NCBI GenBank assembly: GCA_028868515.1
Contig: JAGWUI010000004.1
Span: 1-64,000, forward strand
Origin: Gammaproteobacteria bacterium
Lineage (GTDB): Bacteria > Pseudomonadota > Gammaproteobacteria > Pseudomonadales > Moraxellaceae
DNA: 64,000 nt
Direction of reading: 5' to 3'
Shown: positions 18,138-26,450 of the stretch, piece after piece
Position numbering within the stretch: the stretch's first letter is position 1
Layout: each line of letters opens with the position of its first letter
Notes under the pieces: generated by a model
Told to the model about the DNA's origin: nothing
What the model saw: the letters and a program-made list of their open reading frames with translations, nothing else
The model's database searches: none
Made by a program: the position numbers and the translations under genes

Positions 18138-18311
18138 TTATTTCGTCCAGCGACTGATGATCGCAATAATGATCAAAAGCGATAGCATCGCAAAAGGAAA
18201 CTGTGCGTTTGCTTTGCTAGCGAGAGGTCCAACAGTTGCGCCACCACCGAGTGCGAAGGCTGTGGGGATGTTGAAAGTTATGTAGGCGATCAGATAACGA
18301 TAGATGTTCAT
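18138..18311 (-). CDS. Small hypothetical membrane protein
   Basis: A 57-residue frame with two hydrophobic segments (NIYRYLIAYITFNIPTAF and AMLSLLIIIAIISRW) separated by a Gly/Ala loop. The first segment could be a signal peptide (AFALGG). A longer frame with a 29-residue N-terminal extension exists. The ribosome-binding site is weak (AAGGA 13 bases upstream). It may be genuine, but there is no family match I recognise. Confidence 0.4.
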   Translation of the reverse strand: MNIYRYLIAYITFNIPTAFALGGGATVGPLASKANAQFPFAMLSLLIIIAIISRWTK

Positions 18312-18361
18312 TTTGTTTGCCAATCCTTTTGGTGTATTTGTATTCAAATCCTGTAGTCTAT

Positions 18362-18411
18362 TAGACTGTGTTTTAATCCAGTCGTATAGTTGAGGCAAGC
18401 CCGCAACCTAG
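18362..18411 (+). repeat. 50-bp quasi-palindromic repeat, copy 1
   Basis: Aligns without gaps to copy 3 (19168-19217) at 37 of 50 positions, with both internal motifs kept: GTTTTAATC-type small palindrome, then GAGGCAAGCCC and CAACCTA. It lies 70 bases before the AT-rich lipoprotein gene, whose other side carries copies 2 and 3 in the same orientation. Confidence 0.7.
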
Positions 18412-18481
18412 ATTTATTATTGATCAATATGAATAATAATCAAACAATTGGTGTGAGATATTTAGGATTGATTATACAAAA

Positions 18482-19072
18482 ATGAAAAGACTTATATTTC
18501 AGAAGTTAGCTTTAAGGGCTTTCATTATAATTCCAGTTTTGGTTTCAGGCTGTGATAGTAGAGCTGTTAATTGGCATGCAATTCTTTTTGAAAAAAGCCC
18601 TCCAACTTTATTTATTCCTTTTAGATTAGATAAAGCAGGTTTTGTTTTAAATAAAGAATTCGAAACAAAAGCAAGGAGTCAGGTGTATTTTTTTGATCTT
18701 GCTTTTAAACCAAAAGTTATAGATGGTAACAAGGAGCAGTTGCATAGAGTCATTCGGCTTTTAGAACGCAATAATCATTATAATGATCAATATATTGATG
18801 CAAATGGTGTGGTTATTTATCCTCGTCATGGGATCAAAATTCCATTAAGACTCACGATTATTAGAATTGACTCTTCGCAAGAAATACAAATTTATGATCA
18901 AATTTTCGATCGGCTCTATTCTTCGGGAGGTGGAACAGAAGGATTTCTCCCATCAGAAATAGATGGTGTGAGAATTTCGCCTGGTAAGTATCGCATTCGC
19001 TTAGAGGCGCTTGAAACTGTTCCTGAACTGGCCGATATTGACGTTGAGCTATATGTAAGGGCTACTGGCTAG
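18482..19072 (+). CDS. Lipoprotein, DUF5625-like
   Basis: The 196-residue protein has a lipobox VSGC with Cys24. The mature part contains PFRLDKAGFVLNKEFETKARSQVYFFDLAF and a later PGKYRIRLEALETVPELADIDVELYV, a layout I associate with DUF5625 (beta-sandwich lipoproteins of unknown function). Base composition is clearly more AT-rich than flanking genes, and the gene is bracketed by three copies of a 50-bp repeat, suggesting transfer. No clear Shine-Dalgarno sequence precedes the ATG. Confidence 0.7.
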   Translation: MKRLIFQKLALRAFIIIPVLVSGCDSRAVNWHAILFEKSPPTLFIPFRLDKAGFVLNKEFETKARSQVYFFDLAFKPKVIDGNKEQLHRVIRLLERNNHYNDQYIDANGVVIYPRHGIKIPLRLTIIRIDSSQEIQIYDQIFDRLYSSGGGTEGFLPSEIDGVRISPGKYRIRLEALETVPELADIDVELYVRATG

Positions 19073-19094
19073 AATTCACAAATGTTGAATCAAA

Positions 19095-19144
19095 TGATAT
19101 GGGTTTTAGCCCAGTAGAAAAATTGGGACAAGCTCATAACCTAC
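19095..19144 (+). repeat. 50-bp quasi-palindromic repeat, copy 2
   Basis: Shares 34 of 44 aligned positions with copy 3 without gaps, covering TGGGTTTTAGCCCAG, then GAAAA, GGGACAAGCTCATAACCTA. The first five bases are diverged. It begins 23 bases after the lipoprotein stop. Confidence 0.75.
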
Positions 19145-19167
19145 ATTACTTTTCAATTCAAGTGTAG

Positions 19168-19217
19168 TAGGCTGGGTTTCAACCCAGATGAAAAGCTGGG
19201 GCAAGCCCACAGCCTAT
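19168..19217 (+). repeat. 50-bp quasi-palindromic repeat, copy 3
   Basis: The best-preserved copy: outer arms TAGGCTGGG and CCCACAGCCTA enclose two small hairpins, TGGGTTTCAACCCA and GGGGCAAGCCC. It is separated from copy 2 by 23 bases and ends just before the next gene's stop codon. The nested symmetry resembles REP/MITE-like intergenic elements. Confidence 0.8.
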
Positions 19218-19223
19218 GTTTAA

Positions 19224-19544
19224 TTAATGTATTTTTGGCGAGGGTTCATTGTCGTTTAAAAAATACTTGAGATATTTTCGTGTAATTTTTCTTGGCTTTT
19301 CGATGATCAAAAAGAGTAATACAAGCAGAAAGCTTATAATTCCAATAACCGCTAAAATGATATTAAAAATGCTATGGTGGAATTCACCATAAAGAAACCA
19401 CTGCAAACAAGGAAAACAAATCACGAACATCAAATTTATAAAAAAGATACAGGCTGAAATGCGCATTTTTGCACGCACAAATATAGGTTCAATATGGACT
19501 TCCTCTTGTGAAAGACTTTTAGGAGGAACGATATTCTGTTTCAT
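19224..19544 (-). CDS. Hypothetical protein with two membrane segments
   Basis: A 106-residue AT-rich frame: a hydrophilic N-terminus (about 28 residues), two transmembrane helices (ACIFFINLMFVICFPCLQWFLYG and FNIILAVIGIISFLLVLLFLII) and a basic C-terminal tail. GAGG lies 11 bases before the ATG. It is 13 bases downstream of, and the same strand as, the bestrophin-like gene. No family recognised. Confidence 0.5.
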   Translation of the reverse strand: MKQNIVPPKSLSQEEVHIEPIFVRAKMRISACIFFINLMFVICFPCLQWFLYGEFHHSIFNIILAVIGIISFLLVLLFLIIEKPRKITRKYLKYFLNDNEPSPKIH

Positions 19545-19557
19545 TTTTAGTTGAACC

Positions 19558-20463
19558 TCAATTCAAAACATAATTCACAGGCTGCAACGGCTCTGGAATA
19601 TCCGTTTCACCAAGACTACTGCGAATATCAATCTCAATCGTGCGTACCATCGCATCTAATGGTAAATGATTGCCTAACAGTCCAAACGGTTCTTCGATTT
19701 CATTTCCTACTGCATCTAAACCGAAGAATGTATAGGCTAAAACACCAACTACAATCGGTGTTGCAAAACTCAACGTTCCACCCAGCCCCAAAGGCAAAAG
19801 CAGACTATATAAATAAGCCGTGCGATGAAGTAAGAGTGAATAGGCAAAAGGGAGTGGCGTATTTTGGATTCGCTCGCAAACAGCTTGTGTTGTAGACATT
19901 TTTTCAATCTTGTCTGAAAGTTGCTGATAGCAAATATCTGTGAGCTGTCCTTGACGTAAACATTGCAAAAGCTCTTGGTAGATCAATTGCAAAATAAAAT
20001 TGGCAGGGTTTGGATGTTGGCTCAACTGTTGGTATTCGGACTCAGAGAATAGAGTTTGCAGCACAGGAGATGGAGGGGTTTTGCGTAGTTTTGCGGTGAG
20101 TTGGTAAGCAAATCCAAGGGATAAATATAATACGCGTTGTCTGACTTCATGAGGAAGCAATAAACTTTCACGAGCAAAATTACGCATGGCGACGATCAGC
20201 GAGCCCCATTCTTTACGCGCTTCCCACCAGCGGTCATAACATGCGTTATTACGAAACCCCAAAAAGATTGATAAGGCAATGCCAATCAACGAAAATGCAG
20301 CAACAGGAAGTTCAGGAAAAACATTCGGATGAGCGTGCTCAAACGCTGAAATGACAACTGATAATAGAACGACAAGTATCAGTTGTGGAGCAATATGCGG
20401 CAAGATTGAACCACGCCATGAAAACAACATGCGAAAGGCATTCGGCCGCGAACGTACAATCAT
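19558..20463 (-). CDS. Bestrophin-family (YneE/UPF0187) membrane channel protein
   Basis: The 301-residue protein starts MIVRSRPNAFRMLFSWRGSILP and has SIFLGFRNNACYDRWWEARKEWG, the hallmark FRNN..YDRWWEAR block of bestrophins, followed by NFAR and the C-terminal PFG/DLPLD-like segment NEIEEPFGLLGNHLPLDAM. Bacterial homologues form pentameric ion channels in the inner membrane. It sits 29 bases downstream of radC on the same strand. The physiological ion is unknown. Confidence 0.92.
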   Translation of the reverse strand: MIVRSRPNAFRMLFSWRGSILPHIAPQLILVVLLSVVISAFEHAHPNVFPELPVAAFSLIGIALSIFLGFRNNACYDRWWEARKEWGSLIVAMRNFARESLLLPHEVRQRVLYLSLGFAYQLTAKLRKTPPSPVLQTLFSESEYQQLSQHPNPANFILQLIYQELLQCLRQGQLTDICYQQLSDKIEKMSTTQAVCERIQNTPLPFAYSLLLHRTAYLYSLLLPLGLGGTLSFATPIVVGVLAYTFFGLDAVGNEIEEPFGLLGNHLPLDAMVRTIEIDIRSSLGETDIPEPLQPVNYVLN

Positions 20464-20492
20464 CTGAATCTTCCATCAATCAATTTGAAACA

Positions 20493-21203
20493 CTAACCAG
20501 AGATTAATTCGTTCGGCTGGAAATAGCGAGGCATTAAACCATCCAACGCAAGTGATTGGCTGCCTGTTGAACCGACAATCACGTGATCAATCAATTGAAT
20601 ATCCATAAGATGACATGCCTGAGCCAGTTGTCTTGTCAATGCAAGATCAGCTTCCGATGGATTTGGAGGTGCATCAGGATGATTATGTGCAATGATCATT
20701 TGTACAGCACGATGAGCCAAAGCACGACTCAAAATCTCGCGAATATGCACTGAGCAAGCGGTCGTTGTGCCGAAGAATAGTTTTTCAAAGGCTAATAACC
20801 TTAATTGACTGTCCAAAAAGACTACGGCAAAAACTTCACGCCGTTCGGCTTTAAGTTGCTGAGAGATATAGCGTAGTACAGTGTGAGGATCATTGAGACC
20901 GATACCTTGTCGTAATTCGCTTTCAACATGGCGTCGCCCCAATTCCAGTGCTGCCATAAGATGTGCATATTTGGCATTGCCAATGCCGTGACAGGACATG
21001 AGTTCATCAGGCGTCGCTGACAATAATCCTGCGAGTCCATTGAATCGTTCAATCATGGAACGCGCAAGTTCAATTGCCGATTGCTTGGCTGTGCCAGTGC
21101 GTAGAAATATGGCGAGGAGTTCCGCATCAGAAAGTGCGCTTGCGCCTTTATCAAGTAGGCGTTCGCGTGGGCGTTCAGATTCAGGCCAATGACGAATACT
21201 CAA
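20493..21203 (-). CDS. radC: DNA repair protein homologue RadC (JAB/JAMM domain)
   Basis: The 236-residue protein begins with the RadC N-terminal WPESERPRERLLDKGASALSDAELLAIFLRTG, contains a helix-hairpin-helix (LMSCHGIGNAKYAHLMA), and ends in a JAMM metalloprotease-like domain with His173, His175 and Asp186 (AHNHPDAPPNPSEAD). The DNA-repair role of RadC in E. coli was withdrawn, so the actual function is unsettled. It is divergent from coaBC, a conserved pairing in gammaproteobacteria. Confidence 0.96.
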   Translation of the reverse strand: MSIRHWPESERPRERLLDKGASALSDAELLAIFLRTGTAKQSAIELARSMIERFNGLAGLLSATPDELMSCHGIGNAKYAHLMAALELGRRHVESELRQGIGLNDPHTVLRYISQQLKAERREVFAVVFLDSQLRLLAFEKLFFGTTTACSVHIREILSRALAHRAVQMIIAHNHPDAPPNPSEADLALTRQLAQACHLMDIQLIDHVIVGSTGSQSLALDGLMPRYFQPNELISG

Positions 21204-21393
21204 AAGGAAGCTCTCGAATCGAAGTTATTATTCATATAGAAATTCATAATGGTTTAATTTTATGGATGTTTTTGTTGGGAGAAGTGTGCCATTGAATTGT
21301 ATTTGAAATCAAGTTTATAAAAGTCAAAATTTAATAATGGTATTTTCTGAGATGGCATTTACAACAAAAATTAGAATAAAAAACGAGATAGCT

Positions 21394-21450
21394 CATTGAG
21401 CCTGTCGAAATGTGAGGCGATGTGAAAACCACACTTCGACAAGCTCAGTG
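21394..21450. repeat. Dispersed inverted-repeat element, copy B
   Basis: Left arm CATTGAGCCTGTCGAAATGTG (first 20 bases from 21394) and right arm ending GACAAGCTCAGTG pair along 21 positions, the three differences being transitions compatible with wobble pairing. The loop is about 15 bases. Same arm sequences as copy A at 6904-6978, and again placed between divergent genes (radC and coaBC). The rest of the 371-base gap shows no gene. Confidence 0.8.
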
Positions 21451-21574
21451 TTCTTGCACTGTTATAGTTTATGTTGAAAAAACTATAAATTCTTATTTAA
21501 ACCTTGTCAGCACTTTGGCAAAAAAGTGATTTGAATGGTATCGTTACCCAAAATTGATTTTGAGTGTGTTATCA

Positions 21575-22846
21575 ATGCAAGCTACCGCAACGTCGTCTTC
21601 ATCATCGAACGCTACTTTACAGACTTCCAAGAATATTCTCCTCGGCGTCACTGGCGGGATTGCTGCCTATAAAAGTGCTTATTTGGTTCGTCGATTGAAG
21701 GATGCTGGATTTGCGGTGCGTGTGGTGATGACGGCTGGTGCGCAGGCTTTTGTCACGCCACTGACTTTTCAAGCGTTATCAGGCGAACCTGTGCATACCT
21801 CGTTGCTTGATCCTGAAGCAGAAGCGGGGATGGGGCATATTGAACTGGCACGTTGGGCGGATTTAGTGTTGGTTGCACCAGCGAGTGCGAATGCGATTTC
21901 GCGAATCACTGCGGGTGCGGCAGATGATTTGTTGACGACGGTGATTTTGGCGACAGCTGCGCCTGTCTTTATCTCTCCAGCCATGAATCAGCAAATGTGG
22001 CAAAACCAGATTACGCAACGCAATTTACAGACATTGCGTGATTATCAATTTCACGTAATTGCTCCAGATTCAGGCAGTCAGGCGTGTGGTGATGTCGGTG
22101 AAGGGCGTATGCCTGAACCAGAGGATTTGGTTGCGATTGTGCAAAGTCATTTCCAAGGTCAAGCTCCGACAACTTCAAAGACTAATCAAATCCTCAAAGG
22201 TAAGCATGTCGTCATTACCGCAGGTCCAACGCGCGAAGCCTTAGATCCTGTGCGTTATGTGAGTAATCATAGCTCTGGGAAAATGGGCTTTGCCTTGGCA
22301 GAAGCCTGTCGTGATGCAGGTGCGCGAGTGACGCTGCTTGCTGGGCCTGTGAGCTTACCGACACCGACAGGTGTTGAACGGATTAATATCGTTTCTGCGC
22401 GGGATTTATTGGCGGTAAGTGACAAGATTGTTGACGCAGGTTGTGATGTGTTTATCGCTACAGCAGCAGTTGCAGACTATCGTGCAGAGCATATTGCGGA
22501 TCAAAAAATCAAGAAACAAGGTGACTCACTGACACTGACTTTAGTGAAAAATCCAGACATTGTGGCGACGATTGCTAAACATGCCAAGCGTCCATTTATG
22601 GTCGGTTTTGCCGCAGAAACACAGCGTATGGAAGAATATGCGCGTGGCAAATTAGAAACCAAACAACTGGATATGATCGCGTGTAATGACGTATCGCGTG
22701 GTGATATTGGTTTTGCATCTGATGATAACGCGATGACGGTTTTCTTCTCGGATCGCTTTGGATTAGAAAAAGTGATTTTGGATAAAGCCAGTAAAAAAGA
22801 AATTGCTGCACGATTGGTTGAGTGTCTGGTGCATGCGGGCGCTTAA
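21575..22846 (+). CDS. coaBC: Bifunctional phosphopantothenoylcysteine decarboxylase/synthetase CoaBC
   Basis: CoaBC couples 4'-phosphopantothenate to cysteine with CTP (CoaB) and decarboxylates the product with FMN (CoaC), steps two and three of CoA synthesis. The 423-residue protein has the CoaC flavoprotein part (ILLGVTGGIAAYKS, GHIELARWADLVLVAPASAN, PAMNQQMW, about residues 20-190) and the CoaB part (VVITAGPTREALDPVRYVSNHSSGKMG, AAVADYR, LVKNPDIV). An extra ~18-residue Ser/Thr-rich N-terminus is present. ATG at 21575 is preferred to an upstream TTG. Confidence 0.97.
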   Translation: MQATATSSSSSNATLQTSKNILLGVTGGIAAYKSAYLVRRLKDAGFAVRVVMTAGAQAFVTPLTFQALSGEPVHTSLLDPEAEAGMGHIELARWADLVLVAPASANAISRITAGAADDLLTTVILATAAPVFISPAMNQQMWQNQITQRNLQTLRDYQFHVIAPDSGSQACGDVGEGRMPEPEDLVAIVQSHFQGQAPTTSKTNQILKGKHVVITAGPTREALDPVRYVSNHSSGKMGFALAEACRDAGARVTLLAGPVSLPTPTGVERINIVSARDLLAVSDKIVDAGCDVFIATAAVADYRAEHIADQKIKKQGDSLTLTLVKNPDIVATIAKHAKRPFMVGFAAETQRMEEYARGKLETKQLDMIACNDVSRGDIGFASDDNAMTVFFSDRFGLEKVILDKASKKEIAARLVECLVHAGA

Positions 22847-22905
22847 TTAGGGCATATAAATCCCTCCCCACACGTAGTATTAATGAGTCTAAAAGGATAA
22901 AGCTC

Positions 22906-22924
22906 CTTCCCCCTCAGGGGGAAG
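22906..22924. repeat. Small perfect C/G palindrome between coaBC and the SDR gene
   Basis: CTTCCCCC and GGGGGAAG flank a three-base TCA centre. There is no T-run, so it is a weak terminator candidate; it resembles decayed C-rich intergenic repeats of the CTCCTTCCCCC type that I recall from Acinetobacter-like genomes. Confidence 0.45.
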
Positions 22925-22964
22925 ACTTCAAAGCAATGAAATTAAATCGATAAGGATAACCAAA

Positions 22965-23723
22965 ATGCCTAAAAATGTAGTCATCACAGGTGCATCCAGT
23001 GGTATTGGCGAAGCATTAGCAGAACAATTTGCTGCAAAAGGCTATCAAATGGGCTTGGCTGCACGGAGTGTAGAAAAGTTACAAGCGCTTGCAGAACGAC
23101 TTGCGAAACAATATGCAGTTCGTGTCGAAGTTACGAGCCTCGATGTGAACGACGAAGCAAGCATTCCGAGTGTGCTGGATGATTTAGCCAAGCGATTGGG
23201 TGGGCTTGATATTGTGGTTGCGAATGCGGGTGTGACAGGTGTACGGCGCAGTGGTCGAGATGATTTAAGCGTTGATCGTGCAATTTTTCAGACCAATTTG
23301 TTTGGTGCAATCGCGACATTGGATGCGGCGACCAAGATATTCTTGGCGCAGGGTCATGGCCATTTGGTGGGGATTTCTTCTTTTTCGGCATTTACGCCAA
23401 TTCCAGCCAGCGCGGCGTATTCTGCAAGTAAGGCGGCATTGACCAATTATATGAATGCGATGCGTTTAGAGTTGTTGAATAAAAATATTGACGTCACCGT
23501 GATTCATCCAGGTTTTATTAATACCAATCTCGCACCGAAAATGGATAAGTATCCGTTTGTAGTTAAGGCAGATGTAGCGGCAAAAGAAATGGTTCAAGCG
23601 ATTGAACATAAAAAGACCAATCCAATCGTGCCTGCATTACCATGGAAAGCAGTGAAAACCTTGTTTGAAATCATGCCTGATTCGCTGATCTCGATGGCTG
23701 TACTTCGTATGATGAAGAAATAG
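22965..23723 (+). CDS. Short-chain dehydrogenase/reductase
   Basis: The 252-residue classical SDR has the cofactor motif TGASSGIG (8-15), NAG (87-89), and the catalytic set Ser138 or Ser139, Tyr152 and Lys156 (YSASK). The ARS segment after the second strand, starting with Arg34, suggests NADP preference. The substrate is not inferable. GGATAACC is just before the ATG. It is 118 bases after coaBC and may be co-transcribed or independent. Confidence 0.9.
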   Translation: MPKNVVITGASSGIGEALAEQFAAKGYQMGLAARSVEKLQALAERLAKQYAVRVEVTSLDVNDEASIPSVLDDLAKRLGGLDIVVANAGVTGVRRSGRDDLSVDRAIFQTNLFGAIATLDAATKIFLAQGHGHLVGISSFSAFTPIPASAAYSASKAALTNYMNAMRLELLNKNIDVTVIHPGFINTNLAPKMDKYPFVVKADVAAKEMVQAIEHKKTNPIVPALPWKAVKTLFEIMPDSLISMAVLRMMKK

Positions 23724-23898
23724 TTTTACATCGATAAATTTGATATTAGGCTACTGATAAAAGAACAATTTAACCTAAGACATTAACAAAACTGAATTGA
23801 TCGAGTATGAAAAGTGATCTAAAACATAGCGTGTTGGCAATGAAAGTCGCCATGCAATTTTATGATCTTTCAATTATTGAACAATAAGGATGAGCCTA

Positions 23899-24234
23899 AT
23901 GTCTGGACATTTCGAGTTAAAAACCAGTAAAGATGAGCAAACCTATTTCGTGCTAAAAGCAGGGAATGGTCAGGTAATTTTGAAAAGTGAAATGTATACG
24001 ACACGCGCCGCAGCATTAAATGGCATCAAGTCGGTACAGACCAATAGTCCGCTCGACGAGCGCTATGAGCGCGATGTGAGCAAGTCTGGCAAGCCTTATT
24101 TTAATTTGAAAGCAGGCAATCATCAGGTGATTGGCACAAGTCAGTTATACGAAGCCGAAGCAGGTCGTGAGAATGGTATTGAATCGGTTAAAGCGAACGG
24201 TCAAACCACTGATGTTCGTGATGTGACTGAATGA
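23899..24234 (+). CDS. yegP: YegP-family protein (two DUF1508 repeats)
   Basis: The 111-residue protein consists of two DUF1508 repeats: GHFELKTSKDEQTYFVLKAGNGQVILKSE with YTTRAAALNGIKSVQ, then RYERDVSKSGKPYFNLKAGNHQVIGTSQ with YEAEAGRENGIESV. YegP is a small cytosolic protein of unsettled function. ATG at 23899 follows AAGGA by 8 bases; a nearer ATG at 23890 overlaps that site. A terminator follows. Confidence 0.92.
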   Translation: MSGHFELKTSKDEQTYFVLKAGNGQVILKSEMYTTRAAALNGIKSVQTNSPLDERYERDVSKSGKPYFNLKAGNHQVIGTSQLYEAEAGRENGIESVKANGQTTDVRDVTE

Positions 24235-24287
24235 TGTACTGAAATTTGATGTGACACCGCTATATTCAAGCGTGTTAATCATGGTTA

Positions 24288-24324
24288 AATGAGCAGATTA
24301 AGCAATTAGTCTGCTCATTTTTTT
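24288..24324 (+). terminator. Intrinsic terminator after yegP
   Basis: AATGAGCAGA and TCTGCTCATT form a 10-bp stem followed by seven T, 53 bases beyond the yegP stop and just before the TrmB-like gene. Confidence 0.9.
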
Positions 24325-24343
24325 GGTTAATGTTGAATTATTT

Positions 24344-25018
24344 ATGCAAAGTTCGTGTGAGATTAGCTCAAATTCAATTCGAAAATTTCGGCCTGAAGTT
24401 TTTAAAGCCCCACGGGATTTTGTTCAGCCCATTTTTGCTGATCAACCGATTGTCCTTGAAATTGGTGCTGGTGTTGGTCTGCATGCGCTAAGTTTTGCAC
24501 GCGAAAATCCTGATTTTCAAGTCTTTGCCGTTGAGCGAACTGCTGAGAAATTTCAGAAGTTTCACCAGTCTTTTTTATCGGAAAGATCGCAGAATCTTAC
24601 GCCTATTCATGCGGATGCGATTCCTTGGGTGGTTCATGCATTGCCACCAGCATGTTTGCAGCAAGTCTTTATTTTATATCCCAATCCTGAGCCAAAAAAT
24701 CCAGCACAGCGTTGGTTTAATATGCCGTTTATGCAGTTTTTATTATCGAGAATGAAGCCGAATGCAACGCTTACATTAGCAAGTAATATCACTGAGTATT
24801 TAGATGAAGCCGAGCAACAATTGATTAATCTTTGGCAGCTACCTTATCAGTGTTCAGCGGTGACGACGGAGCGTCGTACGCATTTCGAGATCAAGTATAT
24901 GGAGCGAGGTGAGGCGTGTGGACAATTGCTTGTCACGAAGCCTGCGGGTTTTGAAACACTCTTTGATACGTTTTCTCCAGAAAGTTTGCGTTTAGCAAGC
25001 CTAGGAAATTCTGTATAG
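24344..25018 (+). CDS. TrmB-like SAM-dependent methyltransferase
   Basis: The 224-residue protein resembles tRNA (guanine-N7) methyltransferase TrmB: motif I VLEIGAGVGLHALSFARENPDFQVFAVE, then HADAIPWV and FILYPNPEPKNPAQRWFN. True TrmB has fPDPWPKKRHHKRR here; the PNPEPKN version lacks the basic run that helps bind tRNA, so this is probably a paralogue with another substrate. A longer start exists at a TTG within the preceding terminator; ATG at 24344 is preferred. Low confidence about the methyl acceptor. Confidence 0.7.
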   Translation: MQSSCEISSNSIRKFRPEVFKAPRDFVQPIFADQPIVLEIGAGVGLHALSFARENPDFQVFAVERTAEKFQKFHQSFLSERSQNLTPIHADAIPWVVHALPPACLQQVFILYPNPEPKNPAQRWFNMPFMQFLLSRMKPNATLTLASNITEYLDEAEQQLINLWQLPYQCSAVTTERRTHFEIKYMERGEACGQLLVTKPAGFETLFDTFSPESLRLASLGNSV

Positions 25019-25193
25019 CAATTGTCCTGCCCAACTGTTGTAAATCAGCAGATTGATGTATTGTTCGCTTTGGCATAGATGCTGCTGTAATAACAGGTGA
25101 TAAGACAGCAGTAATACGGTTGCTACACAGGATTCATTGGATTTTATCGTTAGATTTTTACATCGTCAGATTTCTTAAATAGGGTGTGTGGAT

Positions 25194-26360
25194 ATGAAAT
25201 TGATTTCTCATCAAGTTCGACTTGCGGCATTGACCGTAGCGGTGTTGTCAGGTTTAACGCTGTCAGGTTGTAGCAAAAAAGAAGCAGCGACGAATAGTGA
25301 TACGTTAGAAGTCAAAATTGGGCACTCTGCGCCATTGACGGGTGCACAAGCGCATTTGGGTAAAGATGCGCAAAATGGTGCGCAGTTAGCGGTTGATGAT
25401 TTAAATACTCAAGGCATCAAGATTGGCGGTAAGAAAGTTCATTTCACATTGGATGCTGTGGATGACCAAGCCGATGCGCGTATTGCGACGACTGTGGCTC
25501 AGCAACTCGTCGATGATAAAGTGAGTGGTGTGATCGGACATCTTAACTCCTCAACAACACTGCCAGCATCACGTTTGTATAATCAAAACAGCATCGTACA
25601 AATCAGCCCATCAGCAACCAATCCAACATATACCCAGCAAGGTTTTGCCAATGCATTCCGCGTCATGGCAAATGATGTGCAGCAAGGTCATGCGCTTGGA
25701 ACGTATGCGGTGACAGCATTGAATGCAAAACGTATTGCGGTGATCGATGATAAAACGGCCTATGGTGCAGGACTTGCTGCTGAGTTTGAAAAAGCGGTCA
25801 AGGAAGCACATGGCAATCTGGTGACTCATGAATATACGACCGATAAAGAAACTGATTTCAATGCGATTCTGACGCGTATTAAAGGCACCAACCCTGATCT
25901 CGTTTTCTTTGCTGGGATGGATGGTCAAGGTGCGGCGATGGTTCAGCAGGTGAAGAATCTCGGCTTGAATGCACAATTTATGGGTGGTGATGGGATTTAT
26001 ACGCCTGAGTTCTTGAAGTTAGGGGGTAAGTCTGCGGATGGTACTGTTGCGAGCTTACCGGGTGCGCCGTTGGTGCAAATGCCTAAAGGCCCAGAGTTCC
26101 AGAAGAAATTTGAAGCGAAATATGGCCCGATCCAGCTCTATGGTGCATATAACTATGATGCGGTCATGGTGATGGCTGATGCAATGAAACGCGCAAATTC
26201 AGTTGATCCAAAAGTCTATGTGAAGGAAATGAAAACAACCAATTGGCCGGGTGTGACCACGACCATTAGCTTTGATGGTAAAGGTGACTTGAATAAAGCA
26301 AGTATCACGATTTATAAAGCCGAAGGTGGCAAATGGGTTCCACTCAAGACTGTTGAATGA
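25194..26360 (+). CDS. Branched-chain amino acid-type ABC transporter substrate-binding lipoprotein
   Basis: The 388-residue type I periplasmic binding protein has a lipobox LSGC at Cys26, then VKIGHSAPLTGAQAHLGKDAQNGAQLAVDDLN, the typical LivJ/Peripla_BP_6 start, followed by SPSATNPTYTQQGFANAFR and TYGAGLAAEFEKA-like segments. It should capture an amino acid or related ligand at the outer face of the inner membrane. No permease or ATPase genes are adjacent, so its partners are elsewhere. ATG at 25194 chosen over GTG two codons earlier; a terminator follows. Confidence 0.92.
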   Translation: MKLISHQVRLAALTVAVLSGLTLSGCSKKEAATNSDTLEVKIGHSAPLTGAQAHLGKDAQNGAQLAVDDLNTQGIKIGGKKVHFTLDAVDDQADARIATTVAQQLVDDKVSGVIGHLNSSTTLPASRLYNQNSIVQISPSATNPTYTQQGFANAFRVMANDVQQGHALGTYAVTALNAKRIAVIDDKTAYGAGLAAEFEKAVKEAHGNLVTHEYTTDKETDFNAILTRIKGTNPDLVFFAGMDGQGAAMVQQVKNLGLNAQFMGGDGIYTPEFLKLGGKSADGTVASLPGAPLVQMPKGPEFQKKFEAKYGPIQLYGAYNYDAVMVMADAMKRANSVDPKVYVKEMKTTNWPGVTTTISFDGKGDLNKASITIYKAEGGKWVPLKTVE

Positions 26361-26382
26361 TGGATTGAGCCATTGCTTGATG

Positions 26383-26418
26383 AAAGCCGTACAGGGTTAA
26401 TACTTGTACGGCTTTTTC
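26383..26418 (+). terminator. Intrinsic terminator after the substrate-binding protein gene
   Basis: AAAGCCGTAC and GTACGGCTTT form a 10-bp perfect stem with a T-rich tail, 23 bases after the stop. Confidence 0.93.
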
Positions 26419-26450
26419 TTTTGGTGAGTTTGTTTGAAGGTGATTTGCAT

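Noticed and set aside
18362..19217. CRISPR-like reading of the three 50-bp repeats
   Set aside because: Only three diverged copies, spacers of very different length (683 and 23 bases), no cas genes nearby; the nested palindromes fit a REP/MITE-type element.
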